A stretch of DNA of 64,000 nucleotides from Azospirillum canadense (lineage in GTDB: Bacteria; Pseudomonadota; Alphaproteobacteria; Azospirillales; Azospirillaceae): contig NZ_JAOQNG010000004.1 in the NCBI RefSeq assembly GCF_025961225.1, positions 527,001 through 591,000 of the forward strand. Direction: 5' to 3'. A program made the translations under genes and the position numbers. Below the pieces are notes generated by a model. It was not told where the DNA came from. It saw only the letters and a program-made list of their open reading frames with translations, and did no database searches. Numbering within the stretch: position 1 is the first letter of the stretch; each line of letters begins with the position of its first letter. Below, in pieces: positions 61,601 through 64,000 of this stretch.

Positions 61601-64000
61601 GCGACGCGGTGAACGCCGCCGACTTCGGCGGCGCGCTGCCCTCGGGCACGGTCGTCTTCGCCGCCGGCGAGACGTCGGCCACCATCACCATCTCGGTCAC
61701 CGGCGACACCGCGCAGGAAGGCGACGAGCCCTTCACCGTCACGCTGCTGTCGGCCAGCAACGGCATCATAGACCACGCCACCGCCACCGCGACCATCCTC
61801 AACGACGATCCGGACATCGTGCCGACGGTGGCCATCGCCGCCACCGACGCGTCGAAGGCGGAAGGCAACAGCGGGACCACCAGCTTCACCTTCACCGTCA
61901 CGCGGTCGGGCGACACCACCAGCACCAGCTTCGTGGACTGGACGCTGCGCCACACCAGCACCGACGCCGCCGACATCTCCGGGCCGACCAGCGGGCAGGT
62001 GGTCTTTGCCGCCGGCGAAACCAGCAAGACCATCATCATCACCGTCAACGGCGACCTGCTGTTCGAGGGCGACGAGAGCTTCGACGTCGTGCTGTCCAGC
62101 GCCGTCGGCGCCCGCATCGCCAGCGGTGGGGCGTCGGCCAGCGGCACCGTCCTGAACGACGATCCGGCGCCGCCCAGCGTCAGCATCACCACGCCCGCCG
62201 TCGCCGCCTATGAGGGGCAGAGCGGCACCACGCCCTTCACCTTCACCGTCACCCGCGCCGGCGACTTGACGCGCGCCACCACGGTGGCCTGGTCGGTGGT
62301 GGGCAGCGGCGGCGTCCCGGCGCTGGCCTCGGACTTCGAAAACGGCGTCTTCCCGTCCGGCACGGTGACCTTCGCGGTCGGCGCGGCCACCGCCACCATC
62401 ACCGTGAACGTGGCCGGCGACACTACGGTGGAGACGAACGAGACCTTCACGGTCCAGCTGATCTCGGCGAGCAACGGCACGATCAACGGGTCCGGCGCCA
62501 CGGCGATCGGCACCATCCGCAACGACGACGCGCCGCCGCCGCCGTCCGCGGAGCCGTCGCAGATCCTGTTCGTCGGCCAGAACCCGAACAGCGCCGTCAA
62601 CGCCGGCACGATCCTGGAGGGCAGCGCCACCGGCGGACTGATCCTGGGCAACGACGGCGACAACACCACCCCGGTGATGCTGAGCTACAGCGCGGCCGGC
62701 ACCTCCACAGCGCAGATCGTCTACACGGTGCTGAAGCTGGGTGCCAACGGCAGCGACTGGTACGGGTCGTTGCAGATCAAGGTGAACGGCAGCTGGCAGA
62801 CGCTCAGCGCCTACGGCACCTTCACGCAGGCGGACCTCGACGCCGGCAACGTGCGCTTCGTCCCGTCGGACGGCGAAGGCTTCCTGTCGACCTTCCAGTT
62901 CTCGGTCTCCACCGGCGCCGTCGATCCGGTGACCCGTGCCCCGGTCCGCACGGTCGGGACCTTCAGCGTCTTCACGACGCCGGTCAACGACGCGCCGACC
63001 GCCACCGGCTCCTCCGACCAGACGATCAAGGAGGGCGACACCTCCTACATCACCACGTCGATGCTGTCCTTCGCCGACCCCGACGACGCGGTGAACGAGT
63101 CCTACCTGGAGAACCCGACGCCGGGCGGCGTCTACGACAACAACTTCGCGCTCAACCACTCGGCGTCTAACCCGCTCCAGTTCCAGGTAACGGCCCTGCC
63201 GGCGCACGGCACGCTGCAGGTCTACAACGGCACCGCCTGGGTGGACGTGCAGATGGGCACGCTCTACAACGCGTCGCTGCTCACCGGCAGCGCGGGCACG
63301 ACCGGCCTGCGCTACATCCACAACGGTGGCGAGACGCGCGCCGACTCCTTCTCGGTAACGGCGGTCGACCGCTGGGGGCTGGCGAGCAGCCCGGCGACCG
63401 TCAGCTTCGTGCTGACCAACGTCAACGACGGGCCGCAGATCGCCGGGACCCCGGCGCAGGCCGATCCCACCATCGGCGTGGACGCGCCGAACGCCATCGG
63501 CGGCGCGCCGACCAACGACCCGATCACGGTCGAGGAGGGCAGCCGCGTCCAGATCACCGCGGCGATGCTGCAGGCCTACGATCCGGACAGCACCGCCGTG
63601 CAGGTGCAGTACCGCCTGACCACGGCGACCAGCTACGGCCAGCTGATGCGGTCGACCAACGGCACGACCTTCACCGTCATCGGCGTGGGTTCCAGCTTCA
63701 CGCAGCAGGACGTCGCCAACGGCTACATCTACTACGTCCATGGCGGCGGGGAGAGCTACCAGTCCAACGCCGCGACGACCTACGACGACCGCTTCGTCTT
63801 CACCCTGTCCGACGGCGACAAGGAGCAGACCGCGCGCGAAGCGTGGGTTTACATCACCCCGGTCAACCAGGCGCCGACCTTGACCAGCCCGGCGGCGGAT
63901 ATTCCGGTCATCAGCACGACCATCGGCAACAACCCGATCACCGGCTTCGTCGCCGCCGACCCGGACATCACCTCCTCCCCGGACTACCAGAGCACCGACC
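55645..64000 (+). CDS. Giant repetitive surface adhesin, Calx-beta/cadherin-like, DUF4347 N-terminus (partial at right edge)
   Basis: The frame is open from 55645 through the window end, at least 2785 codons. An in-frame stop 30 bases upstream fixes ATG 55645 as the first start; GGGG lies before it. Residues 35-43 read LEPRMVFDA, a motif near the start of many large secreted bacterial adhesins. Two DUF4347-like units follow (about 130-270 and 272-440; second has LLLGCDVGQGG). Then come cadherin/CSPG-like units (about 440-1010, with FTQDDVVNHRLVYIH), eleven Calx-beta-like repeats (about 1011-2295) and further CSPG-like units to the edge. No Sec signal peptide is present, so type I secretion is likely. 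Frames on the other strand are shadows. Confidence 0.92.
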   Translation, partial: MAESRSTGGKNNSRKSADRRKVTPPSSKHSLRLALEPRMVFDASVVATTVDVVDHSHDSLTDPASTAAKAGQAQDLAKTVGATEPAGDQAHAREPGADHAAPAGSDAPVPATGAVPAKDDLAHPANATTGILQLVFVDPRTPGAAEAVAGLGADTRVVTLDSTRDGIQQITEALSGTSGLQSIHILSHGNGAGLPVGRDILTTTSLTGRADEVASWRDHLADGAAIQLHGVDTTSGGQRLAGTLADLTGTRVTATDDLTVSDAGRADSVTAADRRIVVIDARVQNPEILLGDLPSEVETIVIGVNDDPIARIQQALAGGHVASLQIVAHGEAGSVTLGRDTLTAASLEGATADAIAAWKASFTEDADILLLGCDVGQGGAGTALMARLADLTGADVAASDDATGAAALGGDWTLEVSTGPIESRIALSATAEAAWQHLLAPPTITSPVGGDTITVIEPSVLNVAGADRASLGGWTVADLEDGTLTVTVSLPGTTVGHLDDTAPSGTTGASSLTFTGKAAAVNAWLAGLRFVAADTELGNTAASTTITITVTDDEASPGPFTVTKTIAVSVSPSNDPTVLTTSQVTVTEGGNVEITAGNLTVADPEVTAGTQSNTQLVYRLEALPAYGTLTLGGQLLGVGSIFTQDDVVNHRLVYIHKATGADQNTADSFQVSVNDGATPQSYSSAHISTVNIAVTPVNQAPVLTTAGGSVYEGVPASAPESSIGNFIVANAGGDPGDTLTIQLSSLPQHGSLIFTGTLTINGTVYTLTNQNLATYVIPGGAQLDLGHDTVLIAQDQLSGLHYAHDGTEPTVASTDSFNVVIKDAGGGTGVPASISQAITLTIRPVNDDPTWVNTSTLAATVTAGGADGDLLTSGDNFRVTLTTAMLNVTDSDSPASSITFAVVDSPSYGRILRNGALVESGGTFSLQDVIDGRVVYLQTAVNMAGALTADDFTFAVSDNAMALRWNADGTSFTRQGGIYVGPSASDSFRIFSFNIALAQGAGAATASYIVTAGTPSLAEGDSGTQTVTYTVTRVGDISTAGSVQYTVGGVDGTDVTSPLSGTVVFAANQSTALITLTLVGDTVVEPDEVMTVTLSNPVQGQIAVGSASTTIVNDDTGLSVSIAPAAATQFEGNSGTRSYTFTITRAGVTTGATTVDYLVEGVGDYPASASDFAGGTFPGGTVTFLAGETVKTITVEVQGDTLAEPDETFQLRLANPAGGVLTTAAALATIVDDDPAPGLSVETDAGSVAILEGDSGTRTLTFTVSRTGKLGQATTVDWAVIGVSAGIDAADFGQATLPHGTITFAAGETVKTITVSVAGDQTVEGNEVFKVQLSNPTNGTLETPEAQATILDDDPASLPRLDITAVTNQLAEGDSGAVAFTFVVTRTGNTSQPGSVDWAVGGGVVNAADFYAGVLPNGTITFAANEVSRTISVIVRGDTQVEPDEAFTVTLSNAHYGTIGAGTATATILNDDSVPTLSIRADQGAMVEGNSGTRNFTFTVTRSTATGAAGVDWSVGGMVDAADFGGTIPSGHIDFANGETTKTITIAVAGDTQAELDETLTVTLSNASGARIATAAATSLIVNDDYPYATVTITADLNQVVEGNSGTRAITYTVTRTGDTTGTATVAWSITGGTADAADFLNGVLPSGTVTFGANETSKTFQILVNGDTDIEPDETFTVTLSNPNGVSIANNGGSATARIVNDDGQIFTIGADQIQRAEGNSGTTPFTFTVTRTGDSSADVTLNWAVSGPGVDGADFVGGVLPFGTVTILAGHTTATITVNVAGDTVAEANEGFTVTLSNPSAGTIAAATASSVIANDDGTTLPQFDIVAINGSQVEGGTGTSRSYLFTITRTGNLSGSASVDWTVAGGAVNPADLADFGGALPHGTLTFNPGEASQTIVVTVNGDLLAEPDEIFTVTLGNATGAAIGTGVAEATILDDDPVPHVAIVDAGLVKLEGNSGVTTFTFTVTRTGSTADSTSVVWQLTGDAVNAADFGGALPSGTVVFAAGETSATITISVTGDTAQEGDEPFTVTLLSASNGIIDHATATATILNDDPDIVPTVAIAATDASKAEGNSGTTSFTFTVTRSGDTTSTSFVDWTLRHTSTDAADISGPTSGQVVFAAGETSKTIIITVNGDLLFEGDESFDVVLSSAVGARIASGGASASGTVLNDDPAPPSVSITTPAVAAYEGQSGTTPFTFTVTRAGDLTRATTVAWSVVGSGGVPALASDFENGVFPSGTVTFAVGAATATITVNVAGDTTVETNETFTVQLISASNGTINGSGATAIGTIRNDDAPPPPSAEPSQILFVGQNPNSAVNAGTILEGSATGGLILGNDGDNTTPVMLSYSAAGTSTAQIVYTVLKLGANGSDWYGSLQIKVNGSWQTLSAYGTFTQADLDAGNVRFVPSDGEGFLSTFQFSVSTGAVDPVTRAPVRTVGTFSVFTTPVNDAPTATGSSDQTIKEGDTSYITTSMLSFADPDDAVNESYLENPTPGGVYDNNFALNHSASNPLQFQVTALPAHGTLQVYNGTAWVDVQMGTLYNASLLTGSAGTTGLRYIHNGGETRADSFSVTAVDRWGLASSPATVSFVLTNVNDGPQIAGTPAQADPTIGVDAPNAIGGAPTNDPITVEEGSRVQITAAMLQAYDPDSTAVQVQYRLTTATSYGQLMRSTNGTTFTVIGVGSSFTQQDVANGYIYYVHGGGESYQSNAATTYDDRFVFTLSDGDKEQTAREAWVYITPVNQAPTLTSPAADIPVISTTIGNNPITGFVAADPDITSSPDYQSTD
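58675..62530 (+). repeat. Eleven tandem Calx-beta-like repeats within the adhesin gene
   Basis: Units of about 115-120 residues share EGNSGTxxFTFTVTRTG, VDW, ADFxGxLPxGTVTF, GETxKTITVxVxGD, ExDExFTVTLSN and end in (N/D)DD. Ends are near 58990, 59345, 59707, 60060, 60405, 60756, 61104, 61467, 61815, 62166 and 62530. The acidic ends are typical calcium sites. Units are clearly diverged from one another, so the array is old rather than freshly expanded. Confidence 0.85.

Noticed and set aside
58675..62530. Repeats considered as a CRISPR or satellite array
   Set aside because: The periodicity is about 350 bases, in frame, diverged at DNA level and conserved at protein level, so it is a protein-domain array.
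61171..63741. Open frame of 856 codons on the minus strand
   Set aside because: Also antisense to the adhesin repeats, with the same low-complexity look and no ribosome binding site that stands out.

Overview
The window looks like a chromosomal or chromid segment of a GC-rich alphaproteobacterium, most likely a free-living rhizosphere or soil Rhodospirillales such as Azospirillum. This is inferred from a FixJ-type regulator, CcoG/FixG, FNR-type regulators, a bacteriophytochrome, aromatic catabolism and high third-position GC. No rRNA, tRNA, CRISPR array, insertion sequence or prophage was recognised.

Layout. 0-2.6 kb: a signalling cluster (end of a histidine kinase, FixJ-like regulator, lone receiver, cNMP-binding/EAL protein). 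2.9-5.3 kb: an OsmC-family protein, then a three-gene nitrile hydratase/thiocyanate hydrolase family enzyme whose beta subunit is split into two genes, then a DUF302 protein. 5.3-7.3 kb: an AcuI-type reductase and a GntR/FCD regulator that carry near-identical palindromes in their promoters. 7.5-10.7 kb: a serralysin-like metalloprotease and a DegP/HtrA protease. 11-13 kb: a Crp/FNR regulator and an MFS transporter. 13-19.6 kb: an acetoin dehydrogenase operon acoXABC with a sigma-54 promoter, and its activator acoR.

19.8-34.4 kb is an aromatic-acid island: pobA, a branched-chain-type ABC transporter, an IclR-family PcaR/PobR-like regulator, and a complete protocatechuate ortho-cleavage operon (catIJ-type CoA transferase, pcaF, pcaD, pcaC, pcaB, pcaH, pcaG). 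Two operators with the same 34-bp three-half-site architecture lie in front of the ABC transporter and in front of the pca operon. This suggests the transporter imports the aromatic substrate under the same regulator.

34.5-49 kb is mixed: a CynX-like MFS protein, a GH12-like glycoside hydrolase without a signal peptide, an EmrAB-type efflux pair, a polyamine-type ABC importer, ccoG with a new 34-residue membrane protein, a second FNR-type regulator, a lone LivJ-type binding protein, an XRE regulator and a SnoaL-like protein. 49.4-55.1 kb: a bacteriophytochrome kinase, an Rcp1-type regulator and a large hybrid kinase in one operon. 55.6 kb to the right edge: the 5' part (at least 2785 codons) of a giant repetitive surface protein with an LEPR-FDA motif, two DUF4347 units, cadherin/CSPG-like units and eleven Calx-beta-like repeats. 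It stays open at the window end.

Two families of dispersed palindromic repeats occur in intergenic gaps. Three copies of a CCCTAACCCTC...GGGGATTAA element are present, two of them inside operons directly before a ribosome binding site. Three arms of a CACCAAGGCACCAAG element flank acoR.
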